Assembly: GCA_965601665.1 (NCBI GenBank)
Contig: OZ271833.1
Coordinates: 2,480,001 to 2,544,000, forward strand
DNA: 64,000 bases
Reading direction: 5' to 3'
DNA from: JANQNX01 sp965601665
GTDB lineage: Bacteria; Pseudomonadota; Gammaproteobacteria; Eutrophobiales; Eutrophobiaceae
The notes below the pieces were generated by a model, which ran no database searches, was not told the origin of the DNA, and saw nothing but the letters and a program-made list of their open reading frames with translations. Every line of letters starts with the position of its first letter. The first letter of the stretch is position 1. Shown here piece by piece: positions 16,272-25,694 of this stretch. The position numbers and the translations under genes are program-made.

Positions 16272-17942
16272 ATGGAAGCCTCCAGTCCAAAAGTTACCAA
16301 GCGAGCAGGGCCATCTGTTGTCTGGATCATCCCGTTAATTACGCTGTTGGTTGGAGGCTGGTTAATTGTCAAAACCCTGTCTGAGCAGGGCCCCAGGGTA
16401 ACGATTAGCTTCAAAACTGCCGAGGGCTTGGAGGTCGGCAAAACCAGGATCAAGTACAAGAACGTTGACATTGGCGTTGTCGAAGAAATCCGGTTCAGTG
16501 ATGACTTTTCCAATGTCATTCTTAGTGTCCAGTTTGAACAGGGTACAGAACATTTCCTTAAGCGAAACACCCGCTTCTGGGTTGTTAAACCGCAATTAAC
16601 ACTGCGTGGGGCCCGGGGGCTGGGAACGCTGATATCCGGTGCCTATATTGAAATCGAACCCGGGCCGGGCGCCAGGCAGCGCCACTTTGAAGGGCTCGAA
16701 AAACAGCCGGTGGTGACAGCGGAAGAGCAGGGTAAAAAGATCGTTTTAATTACAGATCGTCTGCGTTCCATTGATACAGGCTCGCCGATTTATTACCAGG
16801 GGCTGCAGGCGGGTGAAGTGCTTGGCTATGAACTTGCCAACGATAGTAGCAGCATTTACATCTATGCATTTATCAAGGCGCCTTTCCATGAACTTATCAG
16901 GGGTAATACCAAATTCTGGAATACCAGCGGTGTTGATGTTTCTTTTGGCGCAGAAGGTTTCCAGGTGCAAACTGAATCATTACGCTCCATCCTGTATGGC
17001 GGGATTGCCTTTGAGACACCTGACTCGGTAGAGCCCGCCTCGACTGATATAGATAACCTGGTTTTTACACTATACGAAAACTACGCCAGTATTTCCGAGA
17101 TTGAATACAGCAAGAAGATCAAGTTCATGGTCTATTTCAACTCGTCGGTGCGTGGCCTGAGCCGTAATGCACCGGTTGAATTCAAGGGTATTAAAGTGGG
17201 TAAGGTGGTTGATGTGCATCTGGAATTTGATCCTGAAAATACGTCATTCCGAATTCCTGTACTTATCGAGATTGAACCCCAGCGTATTGTTGCACGTGGA
17301 GATGAAACACTGGAAACAACAACCGAGACGCTGGATAAGCTGGTACAAAGCGGATTACGTGCGCGCTTGCAAACTGCCAGCCTTATCACCCAGGCATTAT
17401 TTGTTGAGCTGGGTATGTATCCAGATACACCAATCAAGCTGAGTGGTGATACCGGTCCTTATCCTGAACTACCGGCATTGGAATCGGCAAGTTTCGAAGC
17501 GATTACACAGTCTGCTGAATCACTATTGGCCAAGTTAAACGAGATCGATATTAAGACTATAACTGATGCCCTGCTCGAAACAATCCGCTCTGCCGATGTC
17601 ACGCTGGACAATACCAACGCCTTAATCACCACACCTGGACTTGCGTCAGCGCTTAAGGATGTGCAGGCAGCAATGCAGTCATTTAAATCAATACTTAAAT
17701 CTGTCGAGGATTCGAATGTTGACCAGGTTGTCTCTTCCAGTAAACAGGTCCTTAATAATTTAAATAACACACTCGACAAGACCGGTAGCCTGCTCGAACC
17801 GAATTCACCCATGCAATATAACCTGATTAAGATGACGGGCGAACTGGAGGAGATGGCGCGTTCAGTACGTTCATTGGTTGAAACACTGGAACGCCATCCA
17901 CAGGCACTGATCTTTGGCAAAGAACCACAAGAGGGCCAATAA
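16272..17942 (+). CDS. pqiB: PqiB-type MCE protein
   Basis: A 556-residue protein with one N-terminal anchor (VVWIIPLITLLVGGWLIV) and three MCE/MlaD repeats: VTISFKTAEGLEVGKTRIKY near residue 41, IVLITDRLRSIDTGSPIYYQ near 157 and IKFMVYFNSSVRGLSRNAPV near 280. The C-terminal 160 residues are helical and probably form the long coiled tube seen in PqiB. The family makes a periplasmic tunnel for lipids. Three MCE domains match PqiB better than LetB, which has seven. It lies between pqiA and pqiC with almost no spacing. Confidence 0.92.
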   Translation: MEASSPKVTKRAGPSVVWIIPLITLLVGGWLIVKTLSEQGPRVTISFKTAEGLEVGKTRIKYKNVDIGVVEEIRFSDDFSNVILSVQFEQGTEHFLKRNTRFWVVKPQLTLRGARGLGTLISGAYIEIEPGPGARQRHFEGLEKQPVVTAEEQGKKIVLITDRLRSIDTGSPIYYQGLQAGEVLGYELANDSSSIYIYAFIKAPFHELIRGNTKFWNTSGVDVSFGAEGFQVQTESLRSILYGGIAFETPDSVEPASTDIDNLVFTLYENYASISEIEYSKKIKFMVYFNSSVRGLSRNAPVEFKGIKVGKVVDVHLEFDPENTSFRIPVLIEIEPQRIVARGDETLETTTETLDKLVQSGLRARLQTASLITQALFVELGMYPDTPIKLSGDTGPYPELPALESASFEAITQSAESLLAKLNEIDIKTITDALLETIRSADVTLDNTNALITTPGLASALKDVQAAMQSFKSILKSVEDSNVDQVVSSSKQVLNNLNNTLDKTGSLLEPNSPMQYNLIKMTGELEEMARSVRSLVETLERHPQALIFGKEPQEGQ

Positions 17943-17943
17943 G

Positions 17944-18561
17944 ATGCGAAAGCAATATATAACATTCATAGCCGTGCTGTCGCTGTTGGCTATGTGTGCC
18001 GGTTGCGCAGGTGGCAATATAAAGGCTACGCGTTATTACCTCATAGACCCCGTAAGTTATGAACAGGATCTTGAGTCGGTCTCACCACTGCGTATTGAAA
18101 TCATCGATCTGCATATACCGCAATACCTTGAGCGTTTCCATATTGCCACACGCGTTAGTGAAAACCGTCTGGTTTTTTCTGAAAGTCATCAATGGGGTGA
18201 AAACCTGCGTAAAAACCTGTTACGCACGCTGGCAGGAAATCTTTCCGGTTTATTGAATACAAACGATATTGGCACGCCGTTAAATCGCTCTGCCTCCAGC
18301 CCCGATTATCGTTTACAGGTATATATTGAGAAGTTCGAGCGGGACAGTGATTACAAGGTCAGGCTGTTAGCGCGCTGGCAATTATCTGTTGCCGATATGA
18401 ATGAACCTGTCGGTGTTTTTTCCAGGGAACTGGTGGGCGCTGCAACACTGCAGCCGTCTGACTACGATGCCATGGTATCGAGTATGCGACAACTTTACGG
18501 GCAGCTCTGTCAACACATAGCGGACAGTATCATGGCCGAGGAACAACAGGCATCACCATGA
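17944..18561 (+). CDS. pqiC: PqiC-type outer-membrane lipoprotein
   Basis: A 205-residue lipoprotein of the PqiC/DUF330 (ABC transport auxiliary) family. The signal ends at a lipobox, most likely CAGC with Cys21, and the family mark KATRYYLIDPV follows directly. It is expected to sit in the outer membrane and receive the PqiB tube. The ATG at 17944 is chosen because an upstream in-frame ATG would add ten charged residues before the signal and lie inside pqiB. The end overlaps the next start by 4 bases. Confidence 0.88.
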   Translation: MRKQYITFIAVLSLLAMCAGCAGGNIKATRYYLIDPVSYEQDLESVSPLRIEIIDLHIPQYLERFHIATRVSENRLVFSESHQWGENLRKNLLRTLAGNLSGLLNTNDIGTPLNRSASSPDYRLQVYIEKFERDSDYKVRLLARWQLSVADMNEPVGVFSRELVGAATLQPSDYDAMVSSMRQLYGQLCQHIADSIMAEEQQASP

Positions 18562-19442
18562 TTCCATCGCTTCTACAACAGTATCGCTGCTACCTGGCTA
18601 TATCGATTTTGATATGGATAGTTGCGCAACCGTCACTTGCAAATGTTGATAACAGCATGGATGGACTGACACTGATGCAAAAAGTATACGAACGACATAA
18701 GCAATTCCCTTATGTATACGAAGAGCACTCCATGGTGATGGAAGATAGCAAGGGTAAAAGAGACACTCGTCGTGCGCGTTTATATACGCGGCTGTTTGAC
18801 GATACGGGAATGAAGTTCCTGTTGCTGTTTGACTACCCGGAAGATATCAGGGGCGTTGCTGTGCTTGCAGAGCGTGACCGGAATGGCAATGTTAACAAGT
18901 TTGTTTATTTGCCTGCGCTTGGAGAAATGATGCTGGAAAGTGCCGGAAATGTAACAGCGATCAACTTTCTTGGCACAGACTTTACCATTGAGAGCCTGAC
19001 GGGTGAAGATCTTGGTAATTATCGCTACCAGCGCCGGGAAGACCAGGAGATGTATGGTATCAGTTTTTATGTGGTTGATGTTTTCTCTTTAACTACAGAA
19101 GACGAACAAGCCATGCGTCGTCATTATATCAGGCAGGACAATCTATATATCACGTTGACGCATCACTTCGACAGACGTGGCAGGGTTGAACGGGTGCAAA
19201 GTCATCATGACCTGCATGCGGTCGACGGTGACATGTGGCGTGCAGATATGATCCTGATGATGGATAAACGGGAAAATCATCAGTCATTGATAAAAATTAC
19301 AAAACGGGTCTTTTCCAGGGACTATGTCCCTATGGAAGTATTCAGTGCCGACTGGCTATACAGGAACTATCCACATGAACTTCCTGTGGCTGCAGAAGAT
19401 GACGAGTTGATTACGCTGCTGCGAGAGGCCATGGCGGAATGA
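18558..19442 (+). CDS. LolA-like outer-membrane lipoprotein-sorting protein
   Basis: A 294-residue periplasmic protein with a signal peptide (LAISILIWIVAQPSLA, cleavage near residue 29) and the LolA-like beta fold found in proteins encoded next to MMPL exporters. Typical features include RRARLYTRLFDDTGMKFLLL, PEDIRGVAVL and KFVYLPALGEMM. Such proteins are thought to accept lipid cargo from the exporter. It overlaps pqiC and the MMPL gene by 4 bases each, so all five genes from 15021 probably form one transcript. Cargo unknown. Confidence 0.82.
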   Translation: MIPSLLQQYRCYLAISILIWIVAQPSLANVDNSMDGLTLMQKVYERHKQFPYVYEEHSMVMEDSKGKRDTRRARLYTRLFDDTGMKFLLLFDYPEDIRGVAVLAERDRNGNVNKFVYLPALGEMMLESAGNVTAINFLGTDFTIESLTGEDLGNYRYQRREDQEMYGISFYVVDVFSLTTEDEQAMRRHYIRQDNLYITLTHHFDRRGRVERVQSHHDLHAVDGDMWRADMILMMDKRENHQSLIKITKRVFSRDYVPMEVFSADWLYRNYPHELPVAAEDDELITLLREAMAE

Positions 19443-22174
19443 TTACCAGTCTTTATCTTATTGGCTACCGCAAGCGCGTACCCGTGCTGTTATTTCTTCT
19501 AGCCATGACGCTGGTTAGCCTGTTTGGTATGCAACGTCTGGAAATCGACACCACGCTGGACAGCCTGATACCGGATGACGCACCAGCCAGGATGGTGTAC
19601 CAGAAGGTCATGGGAGAATTTGGTACCGATAATAAGACCATTATCTATATCAAAGACCCGGCATTATGGACACCTGGAAAGTTACAACTGCTCGAACGCC
19701 TGCAGGAACAACTACAGTCCATATCCGGTGTTTCCGGCGTAGAAAGCCTGTTTACCCTGCATACGGTACGTGGACAAGCAGGCAAGATAGTGTCGCAACC
19801 GGTATTGCGCGAGGCACCGGTTACACAGGAAGAAGCCGACCTGGCCCGTGAAAATGCCATGGCCAACCCGCTGTATCTTGGCAACTACTTTTCCAGCAAA
19901 GGTGATGTAACCGCGATGCTCGTTTCGATTGCCAGTAATCCCGAGGGTGAAGATAACGATGCAGAACTGAATCAGTACTTTGAGCAGAGCCTCGCGGAAT
20001 ACCGGCAGGACTTTGAGCAGCTGGTACAGGTAGGTCCATCGCGTATCAACGCAGAACTTAAACAAAGTCTTTATGACGACTTTATCTTGCTGGGGCCTTT
20101 ATCAGCAGCCATCCTGGTTATCTCCATCCTGTTGTTCATGCGTAGCTGGTTGTCGGCGATTATCCCGTTAATGACGTCATTACTGACGATCATCTGGACG
20201 TTTGGAATGCTTGGCTGGTTTGGTATCCCCCTGAACATTCTAAGTGCAATGATTCCTTCACTGATAATCGTCATTGGCTCTACCGAAGACACGCACATGA
20301 TGGCTGCCTACCTGCGTGGACTGGACGTGCACTCCACGAGCAGAAACCGTCGCTATGCTGTCACCTATATGGCCAAGCATATAGGATTACCGTTGTTATT
20401 AACGGTATTCACAACAACACTTGGTTTTGCCAGTAACCTGTTTTCCGACATTGCCTTGATCAAGCATTTCTCAATCGCCGCCAGTGCTGCCATGTTGATC
20501 AACGGTTTTATTACCGTGTTGTTAATGCCCTTGATGCTGTCACTGTTTGGCAAGGTAGAAAACGATACACCGGTCAAATGCGTTGAGACCAATAGTGTCC
20601 CGGATCGCATTATGCGAATGTTTCGCTATTCGCAATCGCGCTTCCCGCTTTCCACGCTGGTATTTACGATGCTTCTTTGTCTGTTCTTTATACACCAGGC
20701 AACACGGCTATACGTTACCAACGATCCGCTGTCTTACTTTCCGGAAGATCGTCCACTGATCCAGGATACGATAGCCATCCATGAAGACCTTGCCGGTGTC
20801 AGGCTATTTTTTATTACGCTGGAATCTGACAAGGAGAATGCATTTCTCAACCCGGAAAATATTCAAAAACTCGATTACGTTCAGGATTTTCTCGACAAGC
20901 AAGGCGTTTATGACCGCACTATTTCGATTGCCGACCATCTCAAATTCATAAACCGGGAGTTTCATGGTGGTTCGGTAGTGGATTATTCGCTACCTAAAAC
21001 ACGTAAGCTGGTCGCACAATACCTGTTATTTTTTCATCGCAGCGACCTCGAAAGCTATCTCAGTAATGATTTCAGTAGTGCCAATATCGTCGTTCGCCAT
21101 AACATCAGCGATTCGCATACGCTAAACCAGTATATTGAGGAGCTGGAGAAAGTACTGGATGAGTTAACAGGCGCCGATATTGATTATTTCATTGTCGGCG
21201 AGAACCTGATGATTAACCATGCAGCCGACAGTCTGATGGAGGCGCAGGTCAAGGCGTTACTATTACTGTTGTTACTTATCTTCCTGATTATGTCGGTCAT
21301 GTTCACCTCGTTTAAAGGTGGATTAATTGCGCTGGTGCCTGCGGTTATACCAATTGCGCTTATGTTTGGCCTGATGGGCCTACTGGATATACCATTGAAC
21401 CCGGGTACTGCGATGGTGGCGGTAATTGCGATTGGGATTGCTGTCGATGGCACTATTCACCTGTTGGCTCGTTACAATGAGCTTTGTCGTTATACTTCTG
21501 ATTTTGTCGGTGCGGTCAACACGGCGGTCAGGGAGGAGGCCACCCCACTTATCATTTCAAGTATTGCCCTGGCATTTGGCTTTGGGATTTTGATTTTTTC
21601 GAATTTTACTATTATCGCCCAGTTTGGCGCGCTGGCTGCGGCAACAATGCTGTTTTCCATCTTTGCCAACCTGCTGATTACGCCAATAATCATGCAAAGA
21701 ATCCGACTGGTCGGTCTTTACCAGATCTATGCCATGCCGGTTAACTGTGATGTGTTGATAGAAAGCCCGTTGTTCCGTGATATGAATGAATACCAGCGTA
21801 GAAAGGCCGTATTGATTTCTGAATTCCAGGAATATAAGAAGGGCGATGTACTGGTCAAACAGGACACAATGGGGCGCGATATGTACCTGATACTATCGGG
21901 CAGTGCCGAGGTAACGCATCACGATGGTAATGAAAAGATCAAGCTGGCAGAACTTAAACCCGGACAAACCTTTGGCGAAATCGGTTATATCCGTGAGGCC
22001 CGCAGGGTTGCCGATGTAGTCGCTACCGAAGATATCAAAGCATTGCGCTTTAACTATGAACGTATGCAGAAAGACCTGAAATTCTTCCCCAACATTGTTG
22101 CCAAGCTCAACTTCAACATCAGTCACATACTTGGTGAAAGACTCGCCGATATGGTCGAAAAAAGTCATCATTAA
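19439..22174 (+). CDS. MMPL/RND exporter fused to cyclic-nucleotide-binding domain
   Basis: A 911-residue inner-membrane exporter. An N-terminal helix and a large periplasmic loop are followed by a bundle of five helices (from about 215), a second loop and a second bundle (from about 605), the usual RND/MMPL twofold layout. The SSD-like stretches GSTEDTHMMAAYLRG and AIGIAVDGTIHLLARYN are present. From about residue 770 the protein adds a CAP-type cyclic-nucleotide-binding domain (GDVLVKQDTMGRDMYLILSG, FGEIGYIREARRVADVVA), which should face the cytoplasm. The phosphate-binding Arg is plausible, so nucleotide control of export is inferred. It overlaps the LolA-like gene by 4 bases. Confidence 0.9.
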   Translation: MITSLYLIGYRKRVPVLLFLLAMTLVSLFGMQRLEIDTTLDSLIPDDAPARMVYQKVMGEFGTDNKTIIYIKDPALWTPGKLQLLERLQEQLQSISGVSGVESLFTLHTVRGQAGKIVSQPVLREAPVTQEEADLARENAMANPLYLGNYFSSKGDVTAMLVSIASNPEGEDNDAELNQYFEQSLAEYRQDFEQLVQVGPSRINAELKQSLYDDFILLGPLSAAILVISILLFMRSWLSAIIPLMTSLLTIIWTFGMLGWFGIPLNILSAMIPSLIIVIGSTEDTHMMAAYLRGLDVHSTSRNRRYAVTYMAKHIGLPLLLTVFTTTLGFASNLFSDIALIKHFSIAASAAMLINGFITVLLMPLMLSLFGKVENDTPVKCVETNSVPDRIMRMFRYSQSRFPLSTLVFTMLLCLFFIHQATRLYVTNDPLSYFPEDRPLIQDTIAIHEDLAGVRLFFITLESDKENAFLNPENIQKLDYVQDFLDKQGVYDRTISIADHLKFINREFHGGSVVDYSLPKTRKLVAQYLLFFHRSDLESYLSNDFSSANIVVRHNISDSHTLNQYIEELEKVLDELTGADIDYFIVGENLMINHAADSLMEAQVKALLLLLLLIFLIMSVMFTSFKGGLIALVPAVIPIALMFGLMGLLDIPLNPGTAMVAVIAIGIAVDGTIHLLARYNELCRYTSDFVGAVNTAVREEATPLIISSIALAFGFGILIFSNFTIIAQFGALAAATMLFSIFANLLITPIIMQRIRLVGLYQIYAMPVNCDVLIESPLFRDMNEYQRRKAVLISEFQEYKKGDVLVKQDTMGRDMYLILSGSAEVTHHDGNEKIKLAELKPGQTFGEIGYIREARRVADVVATEDIKALRFNYERMQKDLKFFPNIVAKLNFNISHILGERLADMVEKSHH

Positions 22175-22233
22175 TTATTTGTCTCCAGGAAATAGTATTT
22201 TGTAAATGCAGGTTTTAACCACAGGTTCGTGGT

Positions 22234-22401
22234 ATGAAAAGGACTGATGATTTTGATGATGACGCTGATATATAAGTGTCTTCTGAACCCAACGAGAAGC
22301 TGGTATCGTTAAAGCGAAAATGGCGTGATGTAGAAATTCAACGTGAACTTCGTATGCTGGCAATGGAACCGGGCGAAAAACCGGCCAGGAATTTTTTTTG
22401 A
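22234..22401 (+). pseudogene. Small acidic/basic ORF interrupted by TAA
   Basis: An ATG at 22234 opens 13 codons (MKRTDDFDDDADI), then TAA, then 41 more codons in the same frame to a TGA at 22401 (starting with GTG at 22276: VSSEPNEKLVSLKRKWRDVE, later ELRMLAMEPGEKPARNFF). An acidic lead followed by a basic-helical RKWRDVEIQRELRML stretch recalls small Gammaproteobacterial proteins of the PA3496/DUF3545 kind. It may be a gene broken by one nonsense change, or a shorter protein started at GTG. No ribosome site precedes the GTG. Confidence 0.4.
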
Positions 22402-22462
22402 CTGAGTTTATGACAATGATGCTGTCATACTTCCTGTTTTATAACAAGAACCTGCATTTGAA

Positions 22463-23272
22463 CTAAAGGTACTCTAGCCAATCAAAACCGGGATCGGCAA
22501 TAACCAGGAAAGGCGGATTCAATAGTGAATCCTTGGTATTGTAGCGTAACCTGTTTAGCTCGGTATCTACAACCAATCCACCTGCCTCTTCCACTATGCA
22601 TTGTGCGGCACCGGTATCCCATTCTGAAGTTGGGCCAAACCTTGGGTAGATGTCAGCCTTACCTTCGGCCACGAGGCAGAACTTCATTGAACTTCCTATT
22701 GATAACACCTCGGGATTATCAAGCCCGGCAATGAATTCCCGCAATCGCTGATTACCATGCGAACGGCTACCGGCGATGGTAATCGCATTCCTGTTGGTCT
22801 TGCTCGCTGTTATTGATATGACATTGCCCTCTTTATCATGTTTACTGGCACCGTTGCCAAGACAGGCGGAGTAAGCTTCACCGGTGACAGGGATATAGAT
22901 CACGCCAAGTACCGAACGATCATTTTCGATCAATGCAATATTGACAGTAAACTCGCCATTACGTTTGATAAATTCGCGTGTCCCGTCCAGCGGATCAACC
23001 AGCCAATACTGTTGCCATTGCTTGCGCTCCGAAAACGGGATGGTAGAAGATTCTTCTGACAGTATCGGTGTTTCGGGCGTCAGTTGTTCCAGCTTTTCAC
23101 AGATATGGCAATGTGCCGCCATATCGGCTGCGGTCAAAGGTGAATTATCATCCTTGTTTTCCACAGCGAAGTCAGTGTTATAGATGTCCAGTATCCTGGC
23201 GCCAGCCTCGGCCGCGATGGCCATGATTTCCGGAACCAGAGAAGGTAATTGTTCCTGTTGTAAAAGCGGCAT
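22463..23272 (-). CDS. cysQ: 3'(2'),5'-bisphosphate nucleotidase CysQ
   Basis: A 269-residue inositol-monophosphatase-fold enzyme that clears 3'-phosphoadenosine 5'-phosphate made during sulfate assimilation. Metal-site motifs are present: DNSPLTAADMAAH, VDPLDGTREFIKRNGEF and WDTGAAQCIVEEAGG. The ATG at 23272 is chosen because the longer open frame adds 73 residues unlike the family; the remaining length matches CysQ. It diverges from the yrfG-like gene with only 15 bases between starts, so promoters must overlap or lie inside the genes. Confidence 0.92.
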   Translation of the reverse strand: MPLLQQEQLPSLVPEIMAIAAEAGARILDIYNTDFAVENKDDNSPLTAADMAAHCHICEKLEQLTPETPILSEESSTIPFSERKQWQQYWLVDPLDGTREFIKRNGEFTVNIALIENDRSVLGVIYIPVTGEAYSACLGNGASKHDKEGNVISITASKTNRNAITIAGSRSHGNQRLREFIAGLDNPEVLSIGSSMKFCLVAEGKADIYPRFGPTSEWDTGAAQCIVEEAGGLVVDTELNRLRYNTKDSLLNPPFLVIADPGFDWLEYL

Positions 23273-23287
23273 GCTGTTGAATAGTGT

Positions 23288-23992
23288 ATGCTTCAATCGA
23301 TGATTGATGATTCTACCTCTGTTAAAGAAGACATAACACCCGAGCTTGACTGGCAGGCAATCGATACGGTCTTGCTTGATATGGACGGTACTCTGCTCGA
23401 CCTTTATTTTGATAATTATTTCTGGCAACAGTATTTGCCGCAGCACTGGGCAGATCAAAAAGGCATGGCTCCAGAGCAGGCCGTGAAGCAATTAAAATCA
23501 TGGTATGAGAAAGAGGCAGGTACGCTCTCATGGTATTGTCTGGATTACTGGACCAATCGACTCGGCATCGATGTACTGGCACTTAAAGCAGACGTAGAAC
23601 ACTTGATTGACAAGCGCCCTCATGCGGAAAACTTTTTGCAGCGCCTGCAGGAAAGTCGCTTTCGGGTGGTGATGGTAACCAACTCACATGAGCGATTGAT
23701 TGATCTGAAGATGCAAAAAACCGGCATCGATATCTACTTTGATGACATCATTAGCTCGCATCGACTGGGTCATGCCAAGGAAGAGCAGGCTTTCTGGAAA
23801 CGATTGCAGGATGAGATTGGTTTTGTCTGCGAATCTTCGTTACTGGTCGATGATAACCTGACCGTGTTACGGGCAGCTCAGCAATACGGCATTGCCCATT
23901 TACTTGCTATCGCCAGTCCTGATAGCAAGGCCGGTTTGCAGGATACCGGAGAGTTTACCGCGCTACACTGCTTTACCGATCTCAACTTCTAG
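23288..23992 (+). CDS. yrfG: GMP/IMP nucleotidase YrfG (HAD family)
   Basis: A 234-residue HAD phosphatase. The catalytic motif is DMDGTLLDLYFDNYFW, motif II is VTNSH, and motif III/IV is AKEEQAFW with SLLVDDNLTVLRAA. The phrase DNYFWQQYLPQHWA is characteristic of the YrfG group, which removes phosphate from GMP and IMP. It is divergent from cysQ, a pairing frequent in Gammaproteobacteria. The last 4 bases overlap the end of trmB on the other strand. Confidence 0.9.
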   Translation: MLQSMIDDSTSVKEDITPELDWQAIDTVLLDMDGTLLDLYFDNYFWQQYLPQHWADQKGMAPEQAVKQLKSWYEKEAGTLSWYCLDYWTNRLGIDVLALKADVEHLIDKRPHAENFLQRLQESRFRVVMVTNSHERLIDLKMQKTGIDIYFDDIISSHRLGHAKEEQAFWKRLQDEIGFVCESSLLVDDNLTVLRAAQQYGIAHLLAIASPDSKAGLQDTGEFTALHCFTDLNF

Positions 23993-24675
23993 GCAAGACA
24001 ATAACAAAAATCATACACTTCATGCTGTAAACGTGTGCCGCGCGATTCATAACGTGTATGCGTACGCCATGCCGGTCTGGGTGACAAACCATCCTTTCCC
24101 CCCAGGTTTCGAAAAGCTGGTTGTTGACGAAATAATTCATTGATATGTTGGGCATAGTCTTGCCAGTCGGTTGCAATATGCAAACGACCTTGCTTTGCCA
24201 GGCAGCGTTGCAGCAGGGCGAGTAGCTCCGGGTTGATCAACCTGCGCTTGAGGTGCCTTTTCTTGGGCCACGGGTCCGGGAAGAAAATAAAAAACTGGTC
24301 GACGCTGTTACCGGTTAGCTGATGTTGTAACACGGGTACGACATCGTGATTGATGATGCGGATGTTCTGCGCCTGTTGTTTGCCGATCTCGTTGAGCAAA
24401 TGCCCGATTCCAGGTCGATGTACCTCTATGGCCAGGTAATTGTTTTCCGGATGCGCACGGGCATGTTGCAGTGTACTGTCACCAGTGCCAACCCCTATAT
24501 CAACTACCAGCGGAGCACGCCGACCGTATACATGCTCCAGTTGCAGCGGGTGTTCGTTATATTCAATACCAAAATCAGGCCAGTACTGTTCCAGGGCGCG
24601 GCTTTGTGCTCGTGTCAGTCGACCCTCACGGCGGACGAAACTGCGAATAGAACGATGCTGTTCGGCCTTAATCAA
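23989..24675 (-). CDS. trmB: tRNA (guanine-N7)-methyltransferase TrmB
   Basis: A 228-residue SAM-dependent enzyme that methylates G46 in the variable loop of tRNA. Motifs: RSFVRREGRLTRAQ at the start, VVDIGVGTGDSTLQ for SAM binding, NYLAIEVHRPGIG, and the signature FFPDPWPKKRHLKRRLI. The SAM loop reads GVGTG where many relatives have GFGMG, a mild variant. The gene is 5 bases after thiG on the same strand, so thiS-thiG-trmB form one unit. Confidence 0.95.
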   Translation of the reverse strand: MIKAEQHRSIRSFVRREGRLTRAQSRALEQYWPDFGIEYNEHPLQLEHVYGRRAPLVVDIGVGTGDSTLQHARAHPENNYLAIEVHRPGIGHLLNEIGKQQAQNIRIINHDVVPVLQHQLTGNSVDQFFIFFPDPWPKKRHLKRRLINPELLALLQRCLAKQGRLHIATDWQDYAQHINELFRQQPAFRNLGGKDGLSPRPAWRTHTRYESRGTRLQHEVYDFCYCLA

Positions 24676-24680
24676 GGTGT

Positions 24681-25472
24681 TTAGAAAATTTTTCCGTCCA
24701 ACGGCGAGGATGCACTGGCGTAGGCACGCCTTGGCATGCGGCCGGCGAGGTATGCTTCTCGACCGGCCTGTATGGCCTTGTTCATAGCGCTTGCCATCAA
24801 CACCGGTTCGTTTGCCTCGGCAATGGCCGTATTCATCAACACGCCATCACAGCCAAGTTCCATCGCAATTGCAGCATCAGACGCTGTGCCAACCCCTGCA
24901 TCGACGATAATCGGGACATTGGCGTTCTCGATTATTGTACGAATGGTAAACGGATTACGAATGCCGAGACCGGAACCAATCGGTGCAGCCAGCGGCATCA
25001 CTGCAACGCAACCTATCTCTTCGAGATGACGCGCCTGAACAGGATCATCGGTACAGTAAACCATTACCTTGAAGCCTTCCTTGACCAGCACCTTTGCCGC
25101 CTCAATCGTTGCTGGCATATCCGGGTAGAGCGTTTTCTCGTCTCCCAGTACTTCCAGTTTGACCAGGTCATGGCCGTCCAGTAGCTCTCGCGCGAGGTTA
25201 CAGGTACGGATGGCGCTGTCAGCATCGTAACAGCCGGCAGTGTTTGGCAGGATTGTGTACTTGTCTGGCGAGATGACTTCCAGCAGGTTAGGTTCGCCTG
25301 TGTTCTGGCCAATATTCGTGCGGCGAATAGCGACAGTGACTATTTCGGCGCCGCTGGCTGCGATGGCAGCACCGGTTTCTTCAAGGTCCTTGTATTTTCC
25401 GGTGCCAACGAGCAGCCTGGAATTGTATTCCTTGCCTGCAATCTGAAGTGTATCTGCTGATGGTGCAGACAT
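24681..25472 (-). CDS. thiG: Thiazole synthase ThiG
   Basis: A 263-residue TIM-barrel enzyme that builds the thiazole phosphate of thiamine from deoxyxylulose phosphate, dehydroglycine or glycine imine and sulfur carried by ThiS. Visible are LLVGTGKYKDLEET, ASGAEIVTVAIRR, the C-terminal half of the barrel VPIIVDAGVGTASDAA and MELGCDGVLMNTAIAEA. Full length for the family. It is 3 bases downstream of thiS. No TPP riboswitch is seen directly upstream, which is expected if the operon starts further up. Confidence 0.96.
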   Translation of the reverse strand: MSAPSADTLQIAGKEYNSRLLVGTGKYKDLEETGAAIAASGAEIVTVAIRRTNIGQNTGEPNLLEVISPDKYTILPNTAGCYDADSAIRTCNLARELLDGHDLVKLEVLGDEKTLYPDMPATIEAAKVLVKEGFKVMVYCTDDPVQARHLEEIGCVAVMPLAAPIGSGLGIRNPFTIRTIIENANVPIIVDAGVGTASDAAIAMELGCDGVLMNTAIAEANEPVLMASAMNKAIQAGREAYLAGRMPRRAYASASSPLDGKIF

Positions 25473-25475
25473 GTC

Positions 25476-25673
25476 TTAACCCCCGCCTATGGCCTGTACA
25501 ACTTCTATCCTGTCACCGGGGCTTAGCACGGCAGCGCTGTACTCGCTGCGGGGAATAATGGCCTCATTGATTTCAACTGCATATTTTCCGGTTAGCGCCA
25601 GGCCTGTAATCAACTCGGCAAGCGTGGCCGAATCGTTAACAGTATGGTTTTTTCCATTAAGAACAACTTGCAT
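25476..25673 (-). CDS. thiS: Sulfur carrier protein ThiS
   Basis: A 65-residue ubiquitin-fold protein. It ends in VVQAIGGG, the diglycine tail that is adenylated and thiocarboxylated to carry sulfur for thiazole synthesis. The strand MQVVLNGKNHTV and the helix ATLAELITGLAL fit the family. It sits directly before thiG. The adenylating partner ThiF is not in this window. Confidence 0.95.
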   Translation of the reverse strand: MQVVLNGKNHTVNDSATLAELITGLALTGKYAVEINEAIIPRSEYSAAVLSPGDRIEVVQAIGGG

Positions 25674-25694
25674 GAGGTGCCGGCAACGTCGTTA

